From NCBI RefSeq assembly GCF_022808675.1, contig NZ_JAKZKV010000002.1, forward strand, positions 434,001 through 498,000: a DNA stretch of 64,000 bases, in the 5' to 3' direction. The notes below the pieces were generated by a model. That model was not told the origin of the DNA. It was given only the letters and a program-made list of their open reading frames with translations, and did not search any database. Position 1 is the first letter of the stretch; every line of letters starts with the position of its first letter. This stretch comes from Parabacteroides sp. FAFU027. Its GTDB lineage: Bacteria; Bacteroidota; Bacteroidia; Bacteroidales; UBA7332. Position numbers and translations under genes: made by a program. Positions 52,887 to 62,097 of this stretch are shown here, one piece after another.

Positions 52887-53603
52887 ATGAACAAATATAT
52901 TTATTTAAACGCGCAGGAAGCATCCCGGGAGCTCACCGTTCAAATGATTCGGTGGATGAATGAAGAACCTCAACGAAACTTCAATATTGCGGTCTCCGGA
53001 GGCTCTACACCTGCAACGCTTTTTACCGTCTGGAAAGAAGATTTTGCCGGGCAAATCGACTGGAAACGACTTCACATCTATTGGGTGGATGAGCGTTGCG
53101 TAGATCCCCGAAGTCTGGAAAGCAATTATGGCATGACCAAAAATATCCTGTTGGATTACGTTTCGATTCCTGCTGAAAATATCCACCGGATTATCGGTGA
53201 AGTCGAGCCTGATTTCGAGGCCAAACGTTACGGGGAAATGGTTATCAGTGCTCTGCCGCAGGAGAATGGACTTCCGCTATTTGACCTTGTGCTACTGGGC
53301 ATTGGTGATGACGGACATACTGCCTCTATCTTCCCAAACCGATTTGACCTGTTGGTGGACCCCGAAGTGTATGCCGTAGGCTATCACCCTCAGAGCGGAC
53401 AGGCTCGGGTCACCCTGACCGGACCGGCTATTAAGAATGCGAAACGAATCATCTTTTTCGTCACCGGAGAAAGTAAGGCGTCAGTCATTAGAAGCATTTT
53501 CACTAATGATGAATTTGCGCCGAATTACCCATCATTCAAGATTGCTGAAGCGGCTCCTCATGCCGTCTTTTATCTGGATGAAGGGGCAGCAAAGTTGCTC
53601 TAA
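52887..53603 (+). CDS. pgl: 6-phosphogluconolactonase
   Basis: The 238-residue product has the SOL/DevB-type motifs NIAVSGGSTPATLF (about 32-45), WVDERCVDPRSLESNYGM (about 70-87) and LLGIGDDGHTASIFPN (about 136-151), which is the signature of the family. It hydrolyses 6-phosphoglucono-delta-lactone to 6-phosphogluconate, the step between the two dehydrogenases encoded just before it. Length matches DevB-type enzymes (about 230-240). It is the last gene of the gnd-zwf-pgl group and is followed by a bidirectional terminator. Confidence 0.96.
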   Translation: MNKYIYLNAQEASRELTVQMIRWMNEEPQRNFNIAVSGGSTPATLFTVWKEDFAGQIDWKRLHIYWVDERCVDPRSLESNYGMTKNILLDYVSIPAENIHRIIGEVEPDFEAKRYGEMVISALPQENGLPLFDLVLLGIGDDGHTASIFPNRFDLLVDPEVYAVGYHPQSGQARVTLTGPAIKNAKRIIFFVTGESKASVIRSIFTNDEFAPNYPSFKIAEAAPHAVFYLDEGAAKLL

Positions 53604-53619
53604 TCTTCATCCATAGAAA

Positions 53620-53653
53620 AACCCGCTCTTGAAATACAATTCAGGAGCGGGTT
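53620..53653. terminator. Bidirectional terminator between pgl and mutS
   Basis: AACCCGCTCTTGAA pairs with TTCAGGAGCGGGTT (one G-T) across a 6-nt loop, with T runs on both strands. It lies between two converging genes. Confidence 0.88.
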
Positions 53654-53677
53654 TTCATTTGCAAATTCTCAAATCAA

Positions 53678-56290
53678 TTATCTTCCCGTAATAATCTTCT
53701 TAATCTCGTTCAGCTTATTCAACGCATCCATCGGAGTGAGGTTGTTGATGTCCACGTTTTTAATCTCGTCACGAATTTGGCTAAGCACCGGGTCATCCAG
53801 TTGAAAGAAGCTGAGCTGCATCCCTTCGCGGTGGGAGCTGATTTCCTTGGTCGGTTTCGCTATTCCGTTTTTACGGTTGTCGGTTTCGAGTTGCTTGAGG
53901 ATATCATTGGCACGCTTCACGATGCTTTGGGGCATTCCCGCCATTTTGGCCACGTGAATACCGAAACTGTGCTCGCTGCCACCGGGAACCAGTTTACGGA
54001 GGAAGATCACTTTGTTGTCCACCTCTTTCACCGACACGTTGAAGTTCTTGATGCGCTTGAAGCTGCGCTCCATCTCGTTGAGCTCGTGATAGTGGGTCGC
54101 GAAGAGAGTCTTAGCACAAGCTTTCGCATGCTCATGGATATACTCCACAATAGCCCAGGCGATAGAGATACCGTCGTAGGTACTGGTCCCGCGTCCCAAC
54201 TCATCAAACAAAATCAGGCTTCGGCTGGAAATGTTGTTCAGGATATCCGCCGCCTCGTTCATCTCCACCATAAAGGTTGATTCGCCGAGCGAAATGTTAT
54301 CCGAAGCCCCCACGCGGGTGAATATTTTATCCGTATAGCCGATTTTTGCCGATTCGGCCGGAACAAAACTGCCCACTTGAGCCAGCAATACAATCAATGC
54401 TGTCTGACGCAGAAGCGCCGATTTACCCGCCATGTTGGGACCGGTGATGATGATGATTTGGTTCTTATCGCTATCAAGCTTCACATCATTGGCCACGTAA
54501 GCCTCGCCCGGAGGCAGTTGTTTTTCAATCACCGGATGGCGTCCCTGGCGGATTTCGATCACTTCAGTCTCGTTGACTTCGGGACGGATGTATTTGTTCT
54601 CCTGAGCGGTTTTGGCCATCGAGAGCAAACAGTCGAGACGGGCAATCTGGTTGGCATTCATCTGAATGGCCGGAATATAATCAGCCAGACTCAGCACCAG
54701 CTCGTTAAAGAGACGCGTTTCAAGCGAAAGGATTTTCTCCTCAGCCCCCAATATCTTTTCTTCGTAATCTTTCAATTCCTGCGTGATGTATCGCTCGGCG
54801 TTGACCAGCGTCTGCTTGCGAATCCAGTCCTCGGGAATTTTATCCTTGTGTGTATTGCGGACTTCAATGTAGTAACCGAATACATTGTTGAAGCTAATCT
54901 TCAGGCTCGGGATGCCGGTGCGTTCGCTTTCGCGCTGCTGCACCTGGAGCAGGTAGCTTTTACCCATGTGCGAAATATCGCGTAACTCGTCCAATTCGGC
55001 ATTTATGCCATGGCGGATAGCACCGCCACGGTTGATTTGTGCGGGCGGATCGTTGTTGACTTCCCGCTCGATGCGCTCGGCAATCAGGGCGCAGGGGTTG
55101 AGCTGTTCGCCAATCATCCGCAGGCTCTCGTTGTCAGAAGCCCCGCACATCTCCTTGATGGGGGCAATGGCCTGCAACGCCACTTTGAGCTGCACCACTT
55201 CGCGTGGAGAAACGCGTCCCACAGCCACTTTCGATATGATGCGTTCGAGGTCGCCGATCAGAGAAAGTTGTTGTTCGAGGAACTCCTTTACTTCGGGGTC
55301 TTTGAAGAAATATTCGACCACATTGAGGCGGTCATTGATTTGCTTAATGTCTTTCAGCGGGAAAATCAGCCAGCGCTTCAGCATACGTGCGCCCATCGGG
55401 CTGATGGTGTGGTCTATGATGTTAAGCAGACTCTTACCCCCTTCGTTCATCGTGCCGACCAGCTCCAGACTGCGCACGGTGAACTTATCCAGACGCACGT
55501 AACGGTCTTCCTCTATTCTTGATAATGCTGTGATATGCTTGATCTGCAAATGGTGCGTGAGATCAAGGTAGTGCAGGATAGCCCCCGAAGCAATGACTCC
55601 GTTCACCAGATGGTGTACTCCGAAGCCTTTCAGGTTTTTGGTCTCGAAGTGTTTCAAGAGACGATCGCGGGCTGCATCTTCGGTAAAAATCCAGTCCTCC
55701 AGCTCGAAGGTGAAGAATCGCGTACCGAAAGCTTCTTCAAACTGCTTCTTGCGGCTGCGCTCAAAGAGCACCTCTTTCGGGGCAAAGTTATTGAGCAGTT
55801 TGTCAATGTAATCGGGTGTTCCCTCTGCCGTGAGGAATTCTCCGGTAGAAATATCGAGGAAAGCCACACCGCAAACATTTTTAGTAAAATGCACCGCGGC
55901 GAGGAAGTTATTTTCTTTGTGGTTGAGTATGTTATCGTTGATGGAAACCCCGGGTGTAACCAGCTCGGTAATGCCGCGCTTCACTAACTTCTTGGTGGCT
56001 TTCGGGTCTTCGAGCTGTTCGCAGATGGCCACACGTTTGCCGGCACGGACCAGTTTGGGTAAATAGGTATCGAGGGCATGGTGAGGAAATCCGGCCAGTT
56101 CCACGTACTGAGCGGCACCGTTGGCACGGCGGGTCAGGGTAATCCCCAATATCTCCGATGCGGCAACAGCATCGTCCGAAAACGTCTCGTAGAAGTCCCC
56201 TACACGGAACAATAATATGGCATCGGGATGTTTGGTTTTGATCTCGATATATTGCTTCATCAACGGGGTTTCGACGATATCTTTTGCCAC
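53678..56290 (-). CDS. mutS: DNA mismatch repair protein MutS
   Basis: The 870-residue product begins [20 protein letters not shown] and has the mismatch-recognition motif [10 protein letters not shown] (about 24-33), whose Phe and Glu contact the mispaired base. The ATPase has Walker [14 protein letters not shown] near 613-625, [17 protein letters not shown] and Walker [18 protein letters not shown] near 688-704. The length is normal for MutS1. It recognises mismatches after replication and recruits MutL. It is monocistronic, with its own -7 box. Confidence 0.98.
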   Translation of the reverse strand: MAKDIVETPLMKQYIEIKTKHPDAILLFRVGDFYETFSDDAVAASEILGITLTRRANGAAQYVELAGFPHHALDTYLPKLVRAGKRVAICEQLEDPKATKKLVKRGITELVTPGVSINDNILNHKENNFLAAVHFTKNVCGVAFLDISTGEFLTAEGTPDYIDKLLNNFAPKEVLFERSRKKQFEEAFGTRFFTFELEDWIFTEDAARDRLLKHFETKNLKGFGVHHLVNGVIASGAILHYLDLTHHLQIKHITALSRIEEDRYVRLDKFTVRSLELVGTMNEGGKSLLNIIDHTISPMGARMLKRWLIFPLKDIKQINDRLNVVEYFFKDPEVKEFLEQQLSLIGDLERIISKVAVGRVSPREVVQLKVALQAIAPIKEMCGASDNESLRMIGEQLNPCALIAERIEREVNNDPPAQINRGGAIRHGINAELDELRDISHMGKSYLLQVQQRESERTGIPSLKISFNNVFGYYIEVRNTHKDKIPEDWIRKQTLVNAERYITQELKDYEEKILGAEEKILSLETRLFNELVLSLADYIPAIQMNANQIARLDCLLSMAKTAQENKYIRPEVNETEVIEIRQGRHPVIEKQLPPGEAYVANDVKLDSDKNQIIIITGPNMAGKSALLRQTALIVLLAQVGSFVPAESAKIGYTDKIFTRVGASDNISLGESTFMVEMNEAADILNNISSRSLILFDELGRGTSTYDGISIAWAIVEYIHEHAKACAKTLFATHYHELNEMERSFKRIKNFNVSVKEVDNKVIFLRKLVPGGSEHSFGIHVAKMAGMPQSIVKRANDILKQLETDNRKNGIAKPTKEISSHREGMQLSFFQLDDPVLSQIRDEIKNVDINNLTPMDALNKLNEIKKIITGR

Positions 56291-56327
56291 GGTCTTCGGT
56301 TTTTTATAGGGTTAAATGTGAGAAAGG

Positions 56328-56335
56328 CAAAGATA
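56328..56335 (-). promoter_or_regulatory. Candidate -7 box of mutS
   Basis: TATCTTTG on the minus strand, 38 bp upstream of the start, fits TAnnTTTG. Confidence 0.5.
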
Positions 56336-56343
56336 CGAATAAT

Positions 56344-56444
56344 GCAGAAACTTACGAAGTACCTTTCGGGTGTCATGGTTGTTAACCTTGATTATACTGG
56401 AATTTAATCAGCGGTTGGAAACCGCTGCACCCGAAAGTTTCTGC
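56344..56444 (+). repeat. MITE-like repeat, short copy 3 with terminal inverted repeats
   Basis: The element is bounded by GCAGAAACTT on the left and AAGTTTCTGC on the right. The right arm CACCCGAAAGTTTCTGC is the complement of the left arm apart from a 10-12-bp insertion. It contains the hairpin CAGCGGTT GGA AACCGCTG (56409-56427) shared with the 14-kb and 26-kb copies, and also TACCTTTCGGGTG, the core of the 22-bp array at 60.3 kb. The rest of 56291-56604 shows only a -7 box. Confidence 0.75.
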
Positions 56445-56552
56445 TTATAAATGACATATTATTGGGGTATATGAGGTTATTCCCAAAGTCTTACAAGTTA
56501 ATTTCCTGTATAATAACTGGAAACGGAGGTCTGGCGTGTGAATGGATTATCT

Positions 56553-56560
56553 TATATTTG
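56553..56560 (+). promoter_or_regulatory. Candidate -7 box of the lipoprotein gene
   Basis: TATATTTG followed by TATTTG fits TAnnTTTG and lies 44 bp before the ATG. Confidence 0.45.
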
Positions 56561-56604
56561 TATTTGATTGAATTCCATGCCGTTGTCTTAATACCTTAGA
56601 ATAT

Positions 56605-57213
56605 ATGAGATGCACTCTTAAAGTTCTGTTATTGCTGTTGCCTGTTTTGCTTACGATGTCGGGCTGTCAGAAAAAACATCCGATTCGGACTGTTCGTTTA
56701 ACTGGATTTACATATACTTATTACAAATATGAACCGGGAGAAAAACCTTCCTTTTATATGGTGTATTATATCGAATTGAGTGATACCGGAGAAGTACGTT
56801 TAATGAAAAGAGCTGAATACAAATCACCGATGGAATACTATTCTATTCAAATGAGCGATTCCTTAAAACAAGCCATTATAGCTCTCTGTGCAAATGATTC
56901 TCTATTTCGGCCGAGACCTAAAAGAGAAGATGAGGTATATTGCTATGATGGGCCAACCTATCATATACAATATTGCATAGACTCAATAACCCGAACCGCA
57001 TTATTTATTCCACCTTCCGGCAATTTCGCACAACAAAGACTTGCCAAAATAATGGATAGCATCTTGCAAAATCATGTAATTATCCAAAAGGCTTCTTTTA
57101 GTTTAAAAGAGCTGGCATCTAAGATAGACAAGGAATGTAGAAGATTATCACCACCTCTCTTTCCATCTCGTGATACTATTATATTTGTTCCTCCGATAAT
57201 CAAACCGGAATAA
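56605..57213 (+). CDS. Hypothetical lipoprotein
   Basis: The 202-residue product has a lipoprotein signal ending TMSGC (Cys21), followed by basic QKKHPIR. The mature part is beta-rich with many Tyr (TYTYYKYEPGEKPSFYMVYY) and the segment LCANDSLFRPRPKREDEVYCYDGPTYHIQYCID. The last 50 residues are helical and charged and end in KPE. No family is recognised; DUF4136-like or similar small surface lipoproteins have the same size and layout, but this is only a shape resemblance. It is likely anchored at the inner face of the outer membrane or exposed. It stands alone with its own -7 box and terminator. Confidence 0.7.
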   Translation: MRCTLKVLLLLLPVLLTMSGCQKKHPIRTVRLTGFTYTYYKYEPGEKPSFYMVYYIELSDTGEVRLMKRAEYKSPMEYYSIQMSDSLKQAIIALCANDSLFRPRPKREDEVYCYDGPTYHIQYCIDSITRTALFIPPSGNFAQQRLAKIMDSILQNHVIIQKASFSLKELASKIDKECRRLSPPLFPSRDTIIFVPPIIKPE

Positions 57214-57229
57214 ACAGATTTACACCACA

Positions 57230-57260
57230 AACCTCCAATGTTTTGAAAACCTTGGAGGTT
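57230..57260 (+). terminator. Terminator of the lipoprotein gene
   Basis: AACCTCCAA and TTGGAGGTT pair with an inner GTTTT/AAAAC stem, followed by TTT, 16 bp after the stop codon. Confidence 0.8.
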
Positions 57261-57354
57261 TTTCATCTTTCTTATAAATCCCTTCAATCCATCTATCCCT
57301 CAATCCTTTGGAAAAAAATGACTAATTTTGCGGCTCAAATTGTCGCTAAACCGT

Positions 57355-58869
57355 ATGGAAAATCAGAAAGTCAGAGTTCGTTTTGCGCCGAGTCCTACCG
57401 GGCCGTTGCACATTGGCGGGGTTCGTACCGCGCTGTATAACTATTTGTTTGCTAAGAAACACGGCGGGGAGCTGATCCTTCGCATCGAAGATACCGATTC
57501 GCAACGCTTCGTGCCGGGTGCCGAGGAGTATATTATCGAATCGTTTAACTGGCTGGGCATTACCTTCGATGAGGGTGTGCATGTAGGTGGACCTTGCGCG
57601 CCTTACCGTCAATCGGAAAGAAAAGATATTTATAAGAAATACGTGGATCAATTGCTCGATGCGGGACTGGCTTACGTGGCCTTCGATACGCCGCAAGAGT
57701 TGGACGCAAAGCGTGCTGAGATCGCAAACTTCCAGTATGATGCCTCTACGCGGGGATTGATGCGTAACTCGCTCACGCTATCGGCTGACGAGGTGAAAAC
57801 ATTAATCGAAGCGGGCAACCAATATGTAGTTCGTATCAAAATCGAACCGGGACAAGACGTGGTGGTGAATGACCTGATCCGCGGCGAAGTGGTGATTAAC
57901 TCCTCTATTCTTGACGATAAAGTTTTATATAAATCAGCTGACCAACTGCCGACTTACCACATGGCAAACATCGTGGATGACCATTTGATGGAGATTTCGC
58001 ATGTCATCCGTGGTGAAGAGTGGTTACCATCGGCTCCGCTGCACGTGCTACTGTACCGTTTCCTCGGTTGGGAAGATACGATGCCACGCTTTGCCCACCT
58101 CCCTCTCCTGCTTAAGCCTGACGGTAACGGTAAGTTGAGTAAACGTGACGGTGACCGTCTCGGTTTTCCTGTATTCCCGTTAGAGTGGAAAGACCCGAAA
58201 TCGGGCGACATCTCTTCAGGATACCGCGAGGCGGGATATCTGCCAGACGCGGTGGTGAATTTCTTAGCGTTGCTCGGATGGAATTCCGGTACCGATCAGG
58301 AGATTTTCTCGATGCAGGAGCTGATTGACCTCTTCTCTTTGGAGCGTTGCAGCAAAAGTGGGGCGAAATTCGACTTCGAAAAGGGAAAATGGTTCAACCA
58401 CAAATACATTCAGGCGAAATCAAACGAAGAGATTGCCGCGTTGTTCCAACCGCTTTTGAAAGAGAACGGCGTGGAAGCTGCCGACGATAAAGTAGCTCAG
58501 GTAGTTGGACTTGTAAAAGAGCGCGTCAACTTCGTTCAGGAACTTTGGGCGCAATCTTCATTCTTCTTTGAAGCACCCACTACTTACGATGAAAAAACGG
58601 TGAAGAAACGTTGGAAAGAGGATACCCCGGCTCAGTTGACCGAACTGATTGAGGTACTGAAAGGCATCGAAGACTTTACACCTCATAACTCGGAAGAGGT
58701 AGTAAAAGGCTGGATTGCCGAAAAAGAGTATCACCTCGGTAACATTATGAATGCTTTCCGCCTCGCTATCGTGGGCGAATCGAAAGGTCCGCACATGTTT
58801 GACATCATCACCATTATTGGTAAAGAAGAGACGATTGCCCGACTGGAAAAGGCAATTGCTACGATATAA
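57355..58869 (+). CDS. gltX: Glutamyl-tRNA synthetase
   Basis: The ATG at 57355 starts [20 protein letters not shown], so the class I HIGH-type motif (PLHIGG) is near residues 17-22; the nine codons upstream are ignored. The KMSKS-type motif is KLSKRDGD (about 262-269). The 504-residue length fits. It charges tRNA-Glu with glutamate for translation. The anticodon-binding C-terminal domain is complete (up to [10 protein letters not shown]). Downstream is a strong terminator, then waaA on the same strand. Confidence 0.98.
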   Translation: MENQKVRVRFAPSPTGPLHIGGVRTALYNYLFAKKHGGELILRIEDTDSQRFVPGAEEYIIESFNWLGITFDEGVHVGGPCAPYRQSERKDIYKKYVDQLLDAGLAYVAFDTPQELDAKRAEIANFQYDASTRGLMRNSLTLSADEVKTLIEAGNQYVVRIKIEPGQDVVVNDLIRGEVVINSSILDDKVLYKSADQLPTYHMANIVDDHLMEISHVIRGEEWLPSAPLHVLLYRFLGWEDTMPRFAHLPLLLKPDGNGKLSKRDGDRLGFPVFPLEWKDPKSGDISSGYREAGYLPDAVVNFLALLGWNSGTDQEIFSMQELIDLFSLERCSKSGAKFDFEKGKWFNHKYIQAKSNEEIAALFQPLLKENGVEAADDKVAQVVGLVKERVNFVQELWAQSSFFFEAPTTYDEKTVKKRWKEDTPAQLTELIEVLKGIEDFTPHNSEEVVKGWIAEKEYHLGNIMNAFRLAIVGESKGPHMFDIITIIGKEETIARLEKAIATI

Positions 58870-58874
58870 TCCTC

Positions 58875-58907
58875 AGACCTGACAGGTTTTTGAAACCTGT
58901 CAGGTCT
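58875..58907 (+). terminator. Terminator of gltX
   Basis: AGACCTGACAGGTTT pairs perfectly over 15 bp with its complement around a 3-nt loop, followed by CTTTCT. Its core (CCTGACAGG) is close to that of the terminator near 1056, a common stem type in this window. Confidence 0.85.
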
Positions 58908-58935
58908 CTTTCTACTACCACACCACTCACCATCC

Positions 58936-60150
58936 ATGTACAATCAAGCCATTCAACTTTACTTTTCAGGGGTAAAAGCTGCCGCCCGCTTCAATCCAAA
59001 AGCCAAATTATTGATAGAGGGACAGAAGCAGGCATTCTCTATCCTTCAGGAAAAGATTGATCCGCAGGCCGATTACCTTTGGTTTCACGCGGCATCGCTG
59101 GGGGAATTCGAGCAAGGCCGCCCCATCATCGAGGCAGTTCGTCAGTCGCACCCCAACTACAAGATCCTTTTGACCTTCTATTCTCCATCGGGCTACGAAG
59201 TTCGGAAGAACTATACGGGTGCAGATGTGATTTGTTATTTGCCAGCCGATACCCGGGCGAATGTGAAACGATTTCTCGACATCGTGCGTCCAAAGCGGGC
59301 ATTTTTCATCAAATATGAGTTTTGGGCGAATTACCTCAACGCACTCAAGCAACGAGGCATCGAGACCTATATCATCTCTGCTATCTTCCGTGAAAAGCAG
59401 GCTTTTTTCAAACCTTACGGTGGTTGGTACCGCAAGTTGCTGACCTGCTTCAACCATTTGTTTGTGCAGGACGAGCAATCGCGCCAATTGCTGGCATCGG
59501 TTGGGGTAACGAACGTGACCGTTTGCGGAGATACCCGCTTCGACCGCGTGGTGGACATCATGAATCTGGCGAAACCGCTTCCGGTGGTAGAGCAGTTTGC
59601 AGACCGGTTTACACTCGTGGCGGGCAGCTCCTGGCCCAAAGACGAAGATATTTTCATTGAATATTTCAATAATCACCCGGAGATGAAGCTGATCATTGCC
59701 GCCCACGAGATACACGAAGAGCATCTGGCGGGTATCATTGCCAAACTGAAACGCCCTCATGTGCGTTACTCGGCAGCGACGGAGGAGAATATCGCTGCGG
59801 CGGATTGCCTCATCATCGACTGCTTCGGACTGCTCTCGTCCATCTATCGCTACGGTCAGGTGGCTTATATCGGCGGGGGATTCGGGGTAGGCATACATAA
59901 TGTGACCGAGGCTGCGGTATATAGCGTGCCGGTGATCTTTGGCCCCAACTATGATAAGTTTCGCGAGGCACGCGAGCTGATTGCCTGCGAAGGAGGCTTC
60001 TCTGTGGCCGGCTACGACGCTTTTGCCGAGTTGATGGACCGTTTCCTCACGGACCATACCTATTTGTCTCTCTCAGGGAAATATGCCGGAGAATACATTC
60101 ACAAAAATACGGGAGCTAAACAGGCGATTCTGGATTTTGTGAAGTGGTAG
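58936..60150 (+). CDS. waaA: 3-deoxy-D-manno-octulosonic acid (Kdo) transferase
   Basis: The 404-residue product starts MYNQAIQLYFSGVKAAARFN and has the catalytic-base motif HAASLGEFEQGRP (about 51-63), then KYEFWANYL, GDTRFDRV and VAGSSWPKDEDIF. A late motif, GGGFGVGIHNVTEAAVYSVP (about 314-333), binds the sugar nucleotide. It adds Kdo to lipid IVA on the inner face of the inner membrane. A typical membrane-anchor helix is weak in this sequence, as often in Bacteroidota relatives. Its terminator is followed by the 22-bp tandem array. Confidence 0.95.
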   Translation: MYNQAIQLYFSGVKAAARFNPKAKLLIEGQKQAFSILQEKIDPQADYLWFHAASLGEFEQGRPIIEAVRQSHPNYKILLTFYSPSGYEVRKNYTGADVICYLPADTRANVKRFLDIVRPKRAFFIKYEFWANYLNALKQRGIETYIISAIFREKQAFFKPYGGWYRKLLTCFNHLFVQDEQSRQLLASVGVTNVTVCGDTRFDRVVDIMNLAKPLPVVEQFADRFTLVAGSSWPKDEDIFIEYFNNHPEMKLIIAAHEIHEEHLAGIIAKLKRPHVRYSAATEENIAAADCLIIDCFGLLSSIYRYGQVAYIGGGFGVGIHNVTEAAVYSVPVIFGPNYDKFREARELIACEGGFSVAGYDAFAELMDRFLTDHTYLSLSGKYAGEYIHKNTGAKQAILDFVKW

Positions 60151-60172
60151 TCTTCAGATATAATTGAATGCA

Positions 60173-60220
60173 AAGGCGCAAAAATGCAAGGAGGTTTGAT
60201 TCCTTGTGTTTTTGCGCCTT
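60173..60220 (+). terminator. Terminator of waaA
   Basis: AAGGCGCAAAAA pairs with TTTTTGCGCCTT, with an inner CAAGGA/TCCTTG stem. It begins 23 bp after the stop codon. Confidence 0.75.
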
Positions 60221-60253
60221 ATATTTTCTTTGGAAACAGGTTTATCTGGCTAC

Positions 60254-60583
60254 TGACAATGGGTTACCTTGCAGGTGATAAATGCTTACCTTGCGGGTGA
60301 CAATTGACTTCCTTTCGGGTGACATATACTTACCTTTCGGGTGACAATTGATTACCTTTCGGGTGACATATACTTACCTTTCGGGTGACAATTGATTACC
60401 TTTCGGGTGAGATATGTTTACCTTTCGGGTGACAATTGATTACCTTGCGAGGGAGTTATGGTTACCTTGCGCCTGACAATTGACCACTTGGCTACTGACA
60501 ATTGGCTACTTGGCGACTGACAATTGACTACTTGGCGGGTGACAATTGGTTACTTGGCGACTGACCATTGACTACTTTTATTG
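60254..60583 (+). repeat. 22-bp tandem array, 15 units, no indels
   Basis: The unit core TTACCTTTCGGGTGACA is read at offsets of exactly 22 bp; the TGA step of the unit starts at 60254, 60276, 60298, 60320, 60342, 60364, 60386, 60408, 60430, 60474, 60496, 60518, 60540 and 60562, with one degenerate unit at 60452. In the middle, units alternate between ACAATTGAT and ACATATACT. The right third drifts to TACTTGGCGACTGACAATTG. No open frame or gene covers it. Positions 60584-60839 hold only a -7 box candidate (TACATTTG at 60701). Confidence 0.95.
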
Positions 60584-60839
60584 AGTATTTGGGCTACCAC
60601 AAGGGAGCGCCCCTACGAATGACAACCGATAATTGGTCAATTGGCTTATGTGAATTTTTATTTGTCTGTATCATTTCGAGCATTTATTCTCTCTCATATT
60701 TACATTTGCCAGGGTAAATGATGCTATGCATGACAAGACCCGGAATGTTTTCATCATCTTTTACGGGCAGGCGTTTGCTGATTAATCTTAACCGTTGAAC
60801 GGAACAGCCAACATTCCTGTTTAATTTACATACCACTAA

Positions 60840-61538
60840 ATGCGGCAAACCATGAAAAGCTCATCTTATACGGGGCTAATTATTGCCTTTATCCTGTTAC
60901 TTGGCTACACAGCACGCGTTCATGCCCTCGACCATGACCTGTTACGGAAAGAGATTAGTCTGCACTTTGGAGCGTTCAGCCCAATTGTTCCGGAGCATTA
61001 CCCAACCTTTTGCCTGCCTTCCACCCGCGTTGAATTCTCCTATTTCATCTATAACGGATGGGGACTTCGTTCGGGTTTCCGGTTTACCAATTCATTTCCT
61101 GGCTGCCGGTCCATCTATTCGGTTCCGCTTCAGGTCTGTTACCGCACCAATTCGTTTACATTTGACCCCAATGAAATGGAGACTGAGAATCTGGGGGAGT
61201 CTATGTTCTATTCCTTTATGAGCCTAATGCCCATTAATTTTGAGTTCAACGGGGGCGTGAATATGGGTTACGCCGACACCCGTTCTGTCAGTAGAGACCC
61301 TGTAACGCATCTGACTTCGCAAGAATCTTATTATGGAGTCTATCAGAATATATACAACACACTTAATGCCGGTACCCGGATGAATTTCCAGATTTGGCAC
61401 TTTAACCTGTTCTTTGACTATCAGCTAAACTATTTGCCCACCCGTAACTTCTCCTTTTACAGCAATTATGGTAAGGCAAAGGGATACTCCCCAACGTGGC
61501 TTAATGAGCTCTCCGGCGGATTGCAATTGAGGTTCTGA
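60840..61538 (+). CDS. Hypothetical outer-membrane-type protein
   Basis: The 232-residue product begins MRQTMKSSSYTGLIIAFILL; a start four codons later (60852) is equally possible and gives a cleaner signal peptide, ending VHALD. The mature part is rich in aromatic residues and alternating strands (RVEFSYFIYNGWGLRSGFRF, MNFQIWHFNLFFDYQLNY) and ends in GGLQLRF, with the C-terminal Phe of outer-membrane barrels. An 8-strand barrel is plausible. I do not recognise a family. A terminator follows directly. It faces the two minus-strand genes beyond. Confidence 0.65.
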   Translation: MRQTMKSSSYTGLIIAFILLLGYTARVHALDHDLLRKEISLHFGAFSPIVPEHYPTFCLPSTRVEFSYFIYNGWGLRSGFRFTNSFPGCRSIYSVPLQVCYRTNSFTFDPNEMETENLGESMFYSFMSLMPINFEFNGGVNMGYADTRSVSRDPVTHLTSQESYYGVYQNIYNTLNAGTRMNFQIWHFNLFFDYQLNYLPTRNFSFYSNYGKAKGYSPTWLNELSGGLQLRF

Positions 61539-61548
61539 AATGAAATAG

Positions 61549-61584
61549 CAAAGGCGAACAACCAGTATAGGGAGTTCGCCTTTG
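61549..61584. terminator. Terminator between converging genes
   Basis: CAAAGGCGAAC pairs perfectly with GTTCGCCTTTG over 11 bp with a 14-nt loop, 10 bp after the preceding stop codon. Confidence 0.75.
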
Positions 61585-61640
61585 TCATTTATCTTATTGC
61601 TTCACCCCGTGAATCAGGTCACGGCGTGAAGGGAATGTTA

Positions 61641-62090
61641 CTATTTATATATCCGGTCAAAAACCTTCTTCTGCGGTGCGGTAAGCAACGAACGAATCTT
61701 GTTTCGATAAACAGCTTCCTGTCTCATTCGCTTAGACTGCAAACTCCGGATTTCGGCATTTGCAGTGGCAAGGGGCTCGTTTTGCAGGGTCTGAAGCTTT
61801 TGATTCAGGACAGAAAGCCTGTTATCGATTTGCTTCAATCCGCGATCCCGGTTCTTTTCAAGAGCAAGTATTTTCCTCTTCTGAGTCGCATTCAGATTTG
61901 GCAGTTGTGTCGTTACCGAGTGGTGCTGCTGAAGCAGACTTTTCCTTGCGCTTTCGATGGCATCCTTATGCACATCGTCGTACAATACGGGCTTTTTTGA
62001 CGGTTGCTCAAGCGGCTTGCCTACCTGTGCGAAGGAGACCTCAGAACCGACCAGCAGAATGCAAATTATCAACGCGTGAATCGTTTTCAT
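61641..62090 (-). CDS. Small periplasmic Spy/CpxP-like protein
   Basis: The ATG at 62090 gives a signal peptide MKTIHALIICILLVGSEVSFAQ; the upstream extension has no such sequence. The 149-residue product is helical and strongly charged, with LNATQKRKILALEKNRDRGL and LTAPQKKVFDRIYK. These resemble the two L-T-x-x-Q-type helices of Spy/CpxP chaperones, though the exact motif is not present (LNATQ, LTAPQ). It could bind unfolded proteins or metals in the periplasm. Its start is 7 bp after the stop of the S41 protease gene, so the two are co-transcribed and may act together in envelope quality control. Confidence 0.65.
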   Translation of the reverse strand: MKTIHALIICILLVGSEVSFAQVGKPLEQPSKKPVLYDDVHKDAIESARKSLLQQHHSVTTQLPNLNATQKRKILALEKNRDRGLKQIDNRLSVLNQKLQTLQNEPLATANAEIRSLQSKRMRQEAVYRNKIRSLLTAPQKKVFDRIYK

Positions 62091-62097
62091 ATCAATG

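Noticed and set aside
60254-60583. Replication origin iterons
   Set aside because: No replication initiator gene, no DnaA boxes recognised, and the setting is a normal chromosomal housekeeping region.
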